A stretch of 64,000 nt of DNA from Hirudinaria manillensis. Lineage: Eukaryota > Annelida > Clitellata > Hirudinida > Hirudinidae. The notes beneath the pieces were generated by a model, which was given only the letters and a program-made list of their open reading frames with translations, made no database searches and had not been told where the DNA came from. The DNA is taken from the NCBI GenBank assembly GCA_034509925.1, contig CM067534.1, positions 3,041,001 through 3,105,000 on the forward strand, written 5' to 3'. How positions within the stretch are numbered: the first letter of the stretch is position 1; the number at the start of each line of letters is the position of its first letter. The position numbers and the translations under genes are program-made. Shown here piece by piece: positions 28,029-40,917 of this stretch.

Positions 28029-28878
28029 ATGATGAAGATCTTGATTCTCGTCGCCGTAACTTTCTGCCTCGCATCTGGGGCGAAGCTGAGTCCAGAAGAT
28101 GAACAAAATATTCTCGACAAGCACAATGAACTCAGAAGAGGAGAAGGTGCGAGTGACATGAAGGAAATGGTAAGGATGGATTCATTCATTTTATGCTTCC
28201 AGAAGTAAGCTGAAGACATTTGGTCAGAGAACATTAGATGTAGAGTTGAATTATTCGACTGACAGAAATGGGATCCAACTTTGGCTCACTCTGCAAGCTT
28301 GTGGGCCGATGGCTGCGTGTTCAAGCACGGACATCCAGAAGATGTAGAAACCGGCTTTGGACACGTCGGCCAAAACATGTACATGACCAGCAGAAAATCA
28401 GTCGATTCTGTCGCCGCAACCCAGAAGTGGTTCAATGAAAAGAAGGATTACAACTACACTGAAAACAAATGTGGAGAAAAGGCAGTCTGCGGACATTACA
28501 CTCAGGCACGTGCAATTTTTTACTTCTAAGCGTGAAGTAGACTTATTGGAGTGGAGAGATTGTCTGGAGTATAACGAATTATTCACTTGCAGGTCGTTTG
28601 GGCGAATTCCGAATTCGTTGGATGCGGTGCCACCACTTGTAACGGAACGAAGGAGGAAGGAAAAGTCAGTGGAACAATATTGGTTTGCAACTACGGACCA
28701 GCGTGAGTATCAACAGTTTTTGTCCATTTTACGAGCGTCATTCATAAAACGGTTTTTTTTTGTTTCTCGTTATTATAGCGGAAATTATAGAGGTGCAAAG
28801 CCGTACAAAGCCGGAAGTCCGTGTAGCGAGTGCCCTCATGAATACACTTGCAAGAATGACCTGTGCCACAAACCCTGA
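28029..28878 (+). CDS. CAP gene copy 12
   Basis: Exons 28029-28169, 28266-28505, 28593-28702 and 28779-28878. Protein identical to copy 2. The spacer that follows has the C-type SNP and a longer TATATATA run near 30285. Confidence 0.92.
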
Positions 28879-30606
28879 AAACTTGGATTTATTTGAATTT
28901 TTTTGGAATTCATGAAAACTACCTTCATTATGCTATATTCATTATTAGTAATGGTTAAATATGGCTGAATTATTCGAGCAATAAAAACTAAAATTTAAAA
29001 AAAAATTTATTGAATTGGGCTTTGCGTTTAGCAATTAAAAAACCGCACGGGCCGGAATTTTTGCCAAAGCCCGGTACGACCTGCAAACAGACTTAGTAGG
29101 CCCGTTCGGCCAAGCCCGCCGATGACCATTTAAATATCCAGCCTCCTCTAATCATGCATCCCAAAAATCATAATATTCACACCTATATTATATAGTCTGA
29201 TATAGCATTAGCACGTTTAATAGAATTATTAAACTTTATCATTAGAATGCAAAATAACGGTGCTTCAATTGTTTCTGGATCTAAATTGGTTCTCTTTTCG
29301 CCTTAGATCCTTCATTACTAAAATTTCTTCCACTGTCCGCATAGTTTGTTGGCGGGAACTGCAAAAATTTATCCAAAAACACGGTGCGACACTGGGTAAT
29401 TCCCTGATATCTCCTTATGATTCCAGCATTACTCAATGTTATACATTATTATGCCATCTTGTTGAACAATCTAATTGAGTAATGTAATTCTAATTCCTGA
29501 GAATCACAATCAATCACAAATTCAGGATATATCCCAAAGGAACACAATTCCCGTATATGCCAAGACCATTTCCGCACTCCACAAATTACCACGAGTACTC
29601 ATTGACAACGGATCATCTCAAATTAACAACATTGTTCACCATATGTAAGAATGAAACTGCTCCTTAAATCCATTCAAACAAGAGACGACAATAATTTATT
29701 CAGGGCATGTCGCAGCTACGTCCGTCCAATCTTTTAACATTGATTTCCTCATTCTGGAATAGCAAGAAGGTTGTAATTAAAATCGCGTTCCAAAAAGATT
29801 GGCAAGAGCCAACATCGCTTTCAGAGCACCGCCTTACCGAAGCAGAATATATCGACCAGGACTTGAACCTTAAACTCTCGAACGTCGACGTCGTAAATGC
29901 GATTTATGCTTTTAATACAAAACGGTACGTGGCCTTGTTCAATGCAATATTCTAGAATTCTATGCCTTTTTGGTCTCCATAACCTGTGATTATCCACTTC
30001 TTTACACCAAATGTTCCACAAGTCGCAGACAATAATCCTCCATCAAACCATGGAATTCTCTACCTCCGGATATTATTAACCCAACAACAATATCTCGTTT
30101 TACATCTTGAATGTTTGACCATAAAAAACACCTATTAATTAAGTGATCGCCAAATTTCACTACTTTATATATAATTCTACATTTATATGAAGCTTCATTA
30201 TATTTTCGCATTTACTAATAGTCACCACAAAAATCTGTGTAACTAATTTGTTTAGATGGCCCTTCAAATTATTTTTACAAAAAAATATATATAAACTAAA
30301 AATTAAAAAAAGTTACAATAATATCACTCTAACCCACATTAAGCATTTCTAAGTACACATATTAACACTGATCCGAAAGAAATATTAGTTGATGACAAAA
30401 AAGACATCAACAATGACATAAGCTGGTGGACCAAACAACAAAAAAAGTTTATACACGAGTGCGTACGAATGATGATTCTTAAAAAAATGCTTAAATAGCT
30501 TCGAAGTCGAGTTTGGAAACGTGATCGACTCTCATTCGGGGTAGGTTGTAGTTGAGAAATGAAACGTTTCAATCGATCATAATAACAACCTTTAAACTTT
30601 CAGAAG

Positions 30607-31457
30607 ATGATGAAGATCTTGATTCTCGTCGCCGTAACTTTCTGCCTCGCATCTGGGGCGAAGCTGAGTCCAGAAGATGAACAAAATATTCTCGACAAGC
30701 ACAATGAACTCAGAAGAGGAGAAGGTGCGAGTGACATGAAGGAAATGGTAAGGATGGATTCATTCATTTTATGCTTCCAGAAGTAAGCTGAAGACATTTG
30801 GTCAGAGAACATTAGATGTAGAGTTGAATTATTCGACTGACAGAAATGGGATCCAACTTTGGCTCACTCTGCAAGCTTGTGGGCCGATGGCTGCGTGTTC
30901 AAGCACGGACATCCAGAAGATGTAGAAACCGGCTTTGGACACGTCGGCCAAAACATGTACATGACCAGCAGAAAATCAGTCGATTCTGTCGCCGCAACCC
31001 AGAAGTGGTTCAATGAAAAGAAGGATTACAACTACACTGAAAACAAATGTGGAGAAAAGGCAGTCTGCGGACATTACACTCAGGCACGTGCAATTTTTTA
31101 CTTCTAAGCGTGAAGTAGACTTATTGGAGTGGAGAGATTGTCTGGAGTATAACGAATTATTCACTTGCAGGTCGTTTGGGCGAATTCCGAATTCGTTGGA
31201 TGCGGTGCCACCACTTGTAACGGAACGAAGGAGGAAGGAAAAGTCAGTGGAACAATATTGGTTTGCAACTACGGACCAGCGTGAGTATCAACAGTTTTTG
31301 TCCATTTTACGAGCGTCATTCATAAAACGGTTTTTTTTTTGTTTCTCGTTATTATAGCGGAAATTATAGAGGTGCAAAGCCGTACAAAGCCGGAAGTCCG
31401 TGTAGCGAGTGCCCTCATGAATACACTTGCAAGAATGACCTGTGCCACAAACCCTGA
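30607..31457 (+). CDS. CAP gene copy 13
   Basis: Exons 30607-30747, 30844-31083, 31171-31280 and 31358-31457. Protein identical to copy 2. Intron 3 has the longest T run of the array (10 T), so this gene is one base longer than most. Confidence 0.92.
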
Positions 31458-33183
31458 AAACTTGGATTTATTTGAATTTTTTTGGAATTCATGAAAACTA
31501 CCTTCATTATGCTATATTCATTATTAGTAATGGTTAAATATGGCTGAATTATTCGAGCAATAAAAACTAAAATTTAAAAAAAAATTTATTGAATTGGGCT
31601 TTGCGTTTAGCAATTAAAAAACCGCACGGGCCGGAATTTTTGCCAAAGCCCGGTACGACCTGCAAACAGACTTAGTAGGCCCGTTCGGCCAAGCCCGCCG
31701 ATGACCATTTAAATATCCAGCCTCCTCTAATCATGCATCCCAAAAATCATAATATTCACACCTATATTATATAGTCTGATATAGCATTAGCACGTTTAAT
31801 AGAATTATTAAACTTTATCATTAGAATGCAAAATAACGGTGCTTCAATTGTTTCTGGATCTAAATTGGTTCTCTTTTCGCCTTAGATCCTTCATTACTAA
31901 AATTTCTTCCACTGTCCGCATAGTTTGTTGGCGGGAACTGCAAAAATTTATCCAAAAACACGGTGCGACACTGGGTAATTCCCTGATATCTCCTTATGAT
32001 TCCAGCATTACTCAATGTTATACATTATTATGCCATCTTGTTGAACAATCTAATTGAGTAATGTAATTCTAATTCCTGAGAATCACAATCAATCACAAAT
32101 TCAGGATATATCCCAAAGGAACACAATTCCCGTATATGCCAAGACCATTTCCGCACTCCACAAATTACCACGAGTACTCATTGACAACGGATCATCTCAA
32201 ATTAACAACATTGTTCACCATATGTAAGAATGAAACTGCTCCTTAAATCCATTCAAACAAGAGACGACAATAATTTATTCAGGGCATGTCGCAGCTACGT
32301 CCGTCCAATCTTTTAACATTGATTTCCTCATTCTGGAATAGCAAGAAGGTTGTAATTAAAATCGCGTTCCAAAAAGATTGGCAAGAGCCAACATCGCTTT
32401 CAGAGCACCGCCTTACCGAAGCAGAATATATCGACCAGGACTTGAACCTTAAACTCTCGAACGTCGACGTCGTAAATGCGATTTATGCTTTTAATACAAA
32501 ACGGTACGTGGCCTTGTTCAATGCAATATTCTAGAATTCTATGCCTTTTTGGTCTCCATAACCTGTGATTATCCACTTCTTTACACCAAATGTTCCACAA
32601 GTCGCAGACAATAATCCTCCATCAAACCATGGAATTCTCTACCTCCGGATATTATTAACTCAACAACAATATCTCGTTTTACATCTTGAATGTTTGACCA
32701 TAAAAAACACCTATTAATTAAGTGATCGCCAAATTTCACTACTTTATATATAATTCTACATTTATATGAAGCTTCATTATATTTTCGCATTTACTAATAG
32801 TCACCACAAAAATCTGTGTAACTAATTTGTTTAGATGGCCCTTCAAATTATTTTTACAAAAAAATATATAAACTAAAAATTAAAAAAAGTTACAATAATA
32901 TCACTCTAACCCACATTAAGCATTTCTAAGTACACATATTAACACTGATCCGAAAGAAATATTAGTTGATGACAAAAAAGACATCAACAATGACATAAGC
33001 TGGTGGACCAAACAACAAAAAAAGTTTATACACGAGTGCGTACGAATGATGATTCTTAAAAAAATGCTTAAATAGCTTCGAAGTCGAGTTTGGAAACGTG
33101 ATCGACTCTCATTCGGGGTAGGTTGTAGTTGAGAAATGAAACGTTTCAATCGATCATAATAACAACCTTTAAACTTTCAGAAG

Positions 33184-34033
33184 ATGATGAAGATCTTGAT
33201 TCTCGTCGCCGTAACTTTCTGCCTCGCATCTGGGGCGAAGCTGAGTCCAGAAGATGAACAAAATATTCTCGACAAGCACAATGAACTCAGAAGAGGAGAA
33301 GGTGCGAGTGACATGAAGGAAATGGTAAGGATGGATTCATTCATTTTATGCTTCCAGAAGTAAGCTGAAGACATTTGGTCAGAGAACATTAGATGTAGAG
33401 TTGAATTATTCGACTGACAGAAATGGGATCCAACTTTGGCTCACTCTGCAAGCTTGTGGGCCGATGGCTGCGTGTTCAAGCACGGACATCCAGAAGATGT
33501 AGAAACCGGCTTTGGACACGTCGGCCAAAACATGTACATGACCAGCAGAAAATCAGTCGATTCTGTCGCCGCAACCCAGAAGTGGTTCAATGAAAAGAAG
33601 GATTACAACTACACTGAAAACAAATGTGGAGAAAAGGCAGTCTGCGGACATTACACTCAGGCACGTGCAATTTTTTACTTCTAAGCGTGAAGTAGACTTA
33701 TTGGAGTGGAGAGATTGTCTGGAGTATAACGAATTATTCACTTGCAGGTCGTTTGGGCGAATTCCGAATTCGTTGGATGCGGTGCCACCACTTGTAACGG
33801 AACGAAGGAGGAAGGAAAAGTCAGTGGAACAATATTGGTTTGCAACTACGGACCAGCGTGAGTATCAACAGTTTTTGTCCATTTTACGAGCGTCATTCAT
33901 AAAACGGTTTTTTTTTGTTTCTCGTTATTATAGCGGAAATTATAGAGGTGCAAAGCCGTACAAAGCCGGAAGTCCGTGTAGCGAGTGCCCTCATGAATAC
34001 ACTTGCAAGAATGACCTGTGCCACAAACCCTGA
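33184..34033 (+). CDS. CAP gene copy 14
   Basis: Exons 33184-33324, 33421-33660, 33748-33857 and 33934-34033. Protein identical to copy 2. The A run upstream near 32860 is one shorter. Confidence 0.92.
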
Positions 34034-35760
34034 AAACTTGGATTTATTTGAATTTTTTTGGAATTCATGAAAACTACCTTCATTATGCTATATTCATTAT
34101 TAGTAATGGTTAAATATGGCTGAATTATTCGAGCAATAAAAACTAAAATTTAAAAAAAAATTTATTGAATTGGGCTTTGCGTTTAGCAATTAAAAAACCG
34201 CACGGGCCGGAATTTTTGCCAAAGCCCGGTACGACCTGCAAACAGACTTAGTAGGCCCGTTCGGCCAAGCCCGCCGATGACCATTTAAATATCCAGCCTC
34301 CTCTAATCATGCATCCCAAAAATCATAATATTCACACCTATATTATATAGTCTGATATAGCATTAGCACGTTTAATAGAATTATTAAACTTTATCATTAG
34401 AATGCAAAATAACGGTGCTTCAATTGTTTCTGGATCTAAATTGGTTCTCTTTTCGCCTTAGATCCTTCATTACTAAAATTTCTTCCACTGTCCGCATAGT
34501 TTGTTGGCGGGAACTGCAAAAATTTATCCAAAAACACGGTGCGACACTGGGTAATTCCCTGATATCTCCTTATGATTCCAGCATTACTCAATGTTATACA
34601 TTATTATGCCATCTTGTTGAACAATCTAATTGAGTAATGTAATTCTAATTCCTGAGAATCACAATCAATCACAAATTCAGGATATATCCCAAAGGAACAC
34701 AATTCCCGTATATGCCAAGACCATTTCCGCACTCCACAAATTACCACGAGTACTCATTGACAACGGATCATCTCAAATTAACAACATTGTTCACCATATG
34801 TAAGAATGAAACTGCTCCTTAAATCCATTCAAACAAGAGACGACAATAATTTATTCAGGGCATGTCGCAGCTACGTCCGTCCAATCTTTTAACATTGATT
34901 TCCTCATTCTGGAATAGCAAGAAGGTTGTAATTAAAATCGCGTTCCAAAAAGATTGGCAAGAGCCAACATCGCTTTCAGAGCACCGCCTTACCGAAGCAG
35001 AATATATCGACCAGGACTTGAACCTTAAACTCTCGAACGTCGACGTCGTAAATGCGATTTATGCTTTTAATACAAAACGGTACGTGGCCTTGTTCAATGC
35101 AATATTCTAGAATTCTATGCCTTTTTGGTCTCCATAACCTGTGATTATCCACTTCTTTACACCAAATGTTCCACAAGTCGCAGACAATAATCCTCCATCA
35201 AACCATGGAATTCTCTACCTCCGGATATTATTAACTCAACAACAATATCTCGTTTTACATCTTGAATGTTTGACCATAAAAAACACCTATTAATTAAGTG
35301 ATCGCCAAATTTCACTACTTTATATATAATTCTACATTTATATGAAGCTTCATTATATTTTCGCATTTACTAATAGTCACCACAAAAATCTGTGTAACTA
35401 ATTTGTTTAGATGGCCCTTCAAATTATTTTTACAAAAAAAATATATAAACTAAAAATTAAAAAAAGTTACAATAATATCACTCTAACCCACATTAAGCAT
35501 TTCTAAGTACACATATTAACACTGATCCGAAAGAAATATTAGTTGATGACAAAAAAGACATCAACAATGACATAAGCTGGTGGACCAAACAACAAAAAAA
35601 GTTTATACACGAGTGCGTACGAATGATGATTCTTAAAAAAATGCTTAAATAGCTTCGAAGTCGAGTTTGGAAACGTGATCGACTCTCATTCGGGGTAGGT
35701 TGTAGTTGAGAAATGAAACGTTTCAATCGATCATAATAACAACCTTTAAACTTTCAGAAG

Positions 35761-36610
35761 ATGATGAAGATCTTGATTCTCGTCGCCGTAACTTTCTGCC
35801 TCGCGTCTGGGGCGAAGCTGAGTCCAGAAGATGAACAAAATATTCTCGACAAGCACAATGAACTCAGAAGAGGAGAAGGTGCGAGTGACATGAAGGAAAT
35901 GGTAAGGATGGATTCATTCATTTTATGCTTCCAGAAGTAAGCTGAAGACATTTGGTCAGAGAACATTAGATGTAGAGTTGAATTATTCGACTGACAGAAA
36001 TGGGATCCAACTTTGGCTCACTCTGCAAGCTTGTGGGCCGATGGCTGCGTGTTCAAGCACGGACATCCAGAAGATGTAGAAACCGGCTTTGGACACGTCG
36101 GCCAAAACATGTACTTGACCAGCAGAAAATCAGTCGATTCTGTCGCCGCAACCCAGAAGTGGTTCAATGAAAAGAAGGATTACAACTACACTGAAAACAA
36201 ATGTGGAGAAAAGGCAGTCTGCGGACATTACACTCAGGCACGTGCAATTTTTTACTTCTAAGCGTGAAGTAGACTTATTGGAGTGGAGAGATTGTCTGGA
36301 GTATAACGAATTATTCACTTGCAGGTCGTTTGGGCGAATTCCGAATTCGTTGGATGCGGTGCCACCACTTGTAACGGAACGAAGGAGGAAGGAAAAGTCA
36401 GTGGAACAATATTGGTTTGCAACTACGGACCAGCGTGAGTATCAACAGTTTTTGTCCATTTTACGAGCGTCATTCATAAAACGGTTTTTTTTTGTTTCTC
36501 GTTATTATAGCGGAAATTATAGAGGTGCAAAGCCGTACAAAGCCGGAAGTCCGTGTAGCGAGTGCCCTCATGAATACACTTGCAAGAATGACCTGTGCCA
36601 CAAACCCTGA
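35761..36610 (+). CDS. CAP gene copy 15, with the only amino-acid change
   Basis: Exons 35761-35901, 35998-36237, 36325-36434 and 36511-36610. It differs from the others by ATG to TTG in exon 2, giving Leu instead of Met at residue 87 (NMYLTS), and by a silent GCA to GCG in the signal peptide. The spacer that follows shares two substitutions with the next spacer only (C to T at 37611, and ATAGCCTG near 37713). Confidence 0.92.
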
Positions 36611-38338
36611 AAACTTGGATTTATTTGAATTTTTTTGGAATTCATGAAAACTACCTTCATTATGCTATATTCATTATTAGTAATGGTTAAATATGGCTGA
36701 ATTATTCGAGCAATAAAAACTAAAATTTAAAAAAAAATTTATTGAATTGGGCTTTGCGTTTAGCAATTAAAAAACCGCACGGGCCGGAATTTTTGCCAAA
36801 GCCCGGTACGACCTGCAAACAGACTTAGTAGGCCCGTTCGGCCAAGCCCGCCGATGACCATTTAAATATCCAGCCTCCTCTAATCATGCATCCCAAAAAT
36901 CATAATATTCACACCTATATTATATAGTCTGATATAGCATTAGCACGTTTAATAGAATTATTAAACTTTATCATTAGAATGCAAAATAACGGTGCTTCAA
37001 TTGTTTCTGGATCTAAATTGGTTCTCTTTTCGCCTTAGATCCTTCATTACTAAAATTTCTTCCACTGTCCGCATAGTTTGTTGGCGGGAACTGCAAAAAT
37101 TTATCCAAAAACACGGTGCGACACTGGGTAATTCCCTGATATCTCCTTATGATTCCAGCATTACTCAATGTTATACATTATTATGCCATCTTGTTGAACA
37201 ATCTAATTGAGTAATGTAATTCTAATTCCTGAGAATCACAATCAATCACAAATTCAGGATATATCCCAAAGGAACACAATTCCCGTATATGCCAAGACCA
37301 TTTCCGCACTCCACAAATTACCACGAGTACTCATTGACAACGGATCATCTCAAATTAACAACATTGTTCACCATATGTAAGAATGAAACTGCTCCTTAAA
37401 TCCATTCAAACAAGAGACGACAATAATTTATTCAGGGCATGTCGCAGCTACGTCCGTCCAATCTTTTAACATTGATTTCCTCATTCTGGAATAGCAAGAA
37501 GGTTGTAATTAAAATCGCGTTCCAAAAAGATTGGCAAGAGCCAACATCGCTTTCAGAGCACCGCCTTACCGAAGCAGAATATATCGACCAGGACTTGAAC
37601 CTTAAACTCTTGAACGTCGACGTCGTAAATGCGATTTATGCTTTTAATACAAAACGGTACGTGGCCTTGTTCAATGCAATATTCTAGAATTCTATGCCTT
37701 TTTGGTCTCCATAGCCTGTGATTATCCACTTCTTTACACCAAATGTTCCACAAGTCGCAGACAATAATCCTCCATCAAACCATGGAATTCTCTACCTCCG
37801 GATATTATTAACTCAACAACAATATCTCGTTTTACATCTTGAATGTTTGACCATAAAAAACACCTATTAATTAAGTGATCGCCAAATTTCACTACTTTAT
37901 ATATAATTCTACATTTATATGAAGCTTCATTATATTTTCGCATTTACTAATAGTCACCACAAAAATCTGTGTAACTAATTTGTTTAGATGGCCCTTCAAA
38001 TTATTTTTACAAAAAAAATATATAAACTAAAAATTAAAAAAAGTTACAATAATATCACTCTAACCCACATTAAGCATTTCTAAGTACACATATTAACACT
38101 GATCCGAAAGAAATATTAGTTGATGACAAAAAAGACATCAACAATGACATAAGCTGGTGGACCAAACAACAAAAAAAGTTTATACACGAGTGCGTACGAA
38201 TGATGATTCTTAAAAAAAATGCTTAAATAGCTTCGAAGTCGAGTTTGGAAACGTGATCGACTCTCATTCGGGGTAGGTTGTAGTTGAGAAATGAAACGTT
38301 TCAATCGATCATAATAACTACCTTTAAACTTTCAGAAG

Positions 38339-39188
38339 ATGATGAAGATCTTGATTCTCGTCGCCGTAACTTTCTGCCTCGCATCTGGGGCGAAGCTGAG
38401 TCCAGAAGATGAACAAAATATTCTCGACAAGCACAATGAACTCAGAAGAGGAGAAGGTGCGAGTGACATGAAGGAAATGGTAAGGATGGATTCATTCATT
38501 TTATGCTTCCAGAAGTAAGCTGAAGACATTTGGTCAGAGAACATTAGATGTAGAGTTGAATTATTCGACTGACAGAAATGGGATCCAACTTTGGCTCACT
38601 CTGCAAGCTTGTGGGCCGATGGCTGCGTGTTCAAGCACGGACATCCAGAAGATGTAGAAACCGGCTTTGGACACGTCGGCCAAAACATGTACATGACCAG
38701 CAGAAAATCAGTCGATTCTGTCGCCGCAACCCAGAAGTGGTTCAATGAAAAGAAGGATTACAACTACACTGAAAACAAATGTGGAGAAAAGGCAGTCTGC
38801 GGACATTACACTCAGGCACGTGCAATTTTTTACTTCTAAGCGTGAAGTAGACTTATTGGAGTGGAGAGATTGTCTGGAGTATAACGAATTATTCACTTGC
38901 AGGTCGTTTGGGCGAATTCCGAATTCGTTGGATGCGGTGCCACCACTTGTAACGGAACGAAGGAGGAAGGAAAAGTCAGTGGAACAATATTGGTTTGCAA
39001 CTACGGACCAGCGTGAGTATCAACAGTTTTTGTCCATTTTACGAGCGTCATTCATAAAACGGTTTTTTTTTGTTTCTCGTTATTATAGCGGAAATTATAG
39101 AGGTGCAAAGCCGTACAAAGCCGGAAGTCCGTGTAGCGAGTGCCCTCATGAATACACTTGCAAGAATGACCTGTGCCACAAACCCTGA
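38339..39188 (+). CDS. CAP gene copy 16, last homogeneous copy
   Basis: Exons 38339-38479, 38576-38815, 38903-39012 and 39089-39188. Protein identical to copy 2. The leader has a private A to T (ATAACTACC near 38318) and a longer A run near 38213. Its downstream spacer leads directly into the diverged gene at 40918. Confidence 0.92.
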
Positions 39189-40849
39189 AAACTTGGATTT
39201 ATTTGAATTTTTTTGGAATTCATGAAAACTACCTTCATTATGCTATATTCATTATTAGTAATGGTTAAATATGGCTGAATTATTCGAGCAATAAAAACTA
39301 AAATTTAAAAAAAAATTTATTGAATTGGGCTTTGCGTTTAGCAATTAAAAAACCGCACGGGCCGGAATTTTTGCCAAAGCCCGGTACGACCTGCAAACAG
39401 ACTTAGTAGGCCCGTTCGGCCAAGCCCGCCGATGACCATTTAAATATCCAGCCTCCTCTAATCATGCATCCCAAAAATCATAATATTCACACCTATATTA
39501 TATAGTCTGATATAGCATTAGCACGTTTAATAGAATTATTAAACTTTATCATTAGAATGCAAAATAACGGTGCTTCAATTGTTTCTGGATCTAAATTGGT
39601 TCTCTTTTCGCCTTAGATCCTTCATTACTAAAATTTCTTCCACTGTCCGCATAGTTTGTTGGCGGGAACTGCAAAAATTTATCCAAAAACACGGTGCGAC
39701 ACTGGGTAATTCCCTGATATCTCCTTATGATTCCAGCATTACTCAATGTTATACATTATTATGCCATCTTGTTGAACAATCTAATTGAGTAATGTAATTC
39801 TAATTCCTGAGAATCACAATCAATCACAAATTCAGGATATATCCCAAAGGAACACAATTCCCGTATATGCCAAGACCATTTCCGCACTCCACAAATTACC
39901 ACGAGTACTCATTGACAACGGATCATCTCAAATTAACAACATTGTTCACCATATGTAAGAATGAAACTGCTCCTTAAATCCATTCAAACAAGAGACGACA
40001 ATAATTTATTCAGGGCATGTCGCAGCTACGTCCGTCCAATCTTTTAACATTGATTTCCTCATTCTGGAATAGCAAGAAGGTTGTAATTAAAATCGCGTTC
40101 CAAAAAGATTGGCAAGAGCCAACATCGCTTTCAGAGCACCGCCTTACCGAAGCAGAATATATCGACCAGGACTTGAACCTTAAACTCTTGAACGTCGACG
40201 TCGTAAATGCGATTTATGCTTTTAATACAAAACGGTACGTGGCCTTGTTCAATGCAATATTCTAGAATTCTATGCCTTTTTGGTCTCCATAGCCTGTGAT
40301 TATCCACTTCTTTACACCAAATGTTCCACAAGTCGCAGACAATAATCCTCCATCAAACCATGGAATTCTCTACCTCCGGATATTATTAACTCAACAACAA
40401 TATCTCGTTTTACATCTTGAATGTTTGACCATAAAAAACACCTATTAATTAAGTGATCGCCAAATTTCACTACTTTATATATAATTCTACATTTATATGA
40501 AGCTTCATTATATTTTCGCATTTACTAATAGTCACCACAAAAATCTGTGTAACTAATTTGTTTAGATGGCCCTTCAAATTATTTTTACAAAAAAAATATA
40601 TAAACTAAAAATTAAAAAAAGTTACAATAATATCACTCTAACCCACATTAAGCATTTCTAAGTACACATATTAACACTGATCCGAAAGAAATATTAGTTG
40701 ATGACAAAAAAGACATCAACAATGACATAAGCTGGTGGACCAAACAACAAAAAAAGTTTATACACGAGTGCGTACGAATGATGATTCTTAAAAAAATGCT
40801 TAAATAGCTTCGAAGTCGAGTTTGGAAACGTGATCGACTCTCATTCGAA

Positions 40850-40914
40850 GTGAGGTTGTGCTTGTTAAAATGAAACGTTTCAATCAATCTTAATAACAGA
40901 TTTTGAACCTTCAG
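40850..40914 (+). promoter_or_regulatory. Putative leader intron of the diverged CAP gene
   Basis: GTGAGG at 40850 and TTCAG at 40910-40914 bound 65 nt at the same place as the 63-nt candidate in the array leaders. AAG and the ATG follow directly. Conservation of both ends across diverged sequence supports splicing here; the donor side could instead be fortuitous if the acceptor serves trans-splicing. Confidence 0.5.
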
Positions 40915-40917
40915 AAG

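Larger units (their letters stand above)
1..40847 (+). repeat. Tandem array of about 2577-bp units, each with one CAP gene
   Basis: The same unit repeats head to tail with start codons at 2262, 4839, 7415, 9993, 12569, 15146, 17721, 20298, 22875, 25452, 28029, 30607, 33184, 35761 and 38339, after a first copy cut by the left edge. Spacings are 2575-2578 bp. Length differences come mainly from homopolymer runs (for example the T run of intron 3, 8, 9 or 10 T). Substitutions between units are few and scattered. The array therefore holds 16 genes here and continues to the left. Its right end is at 40847, inside the leader of a diverged relative. The private and shared variants argue against a simple assembly duplication and for recent amplification with homogenisation. 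Confidence 0.97.

Noticed and set aside
1-40847. CRISPR-like or satellite array
   Set aside because: The 2.58-kb unit contains an intact multi-exon gene and polyadenylation signal, so it is a gene array.
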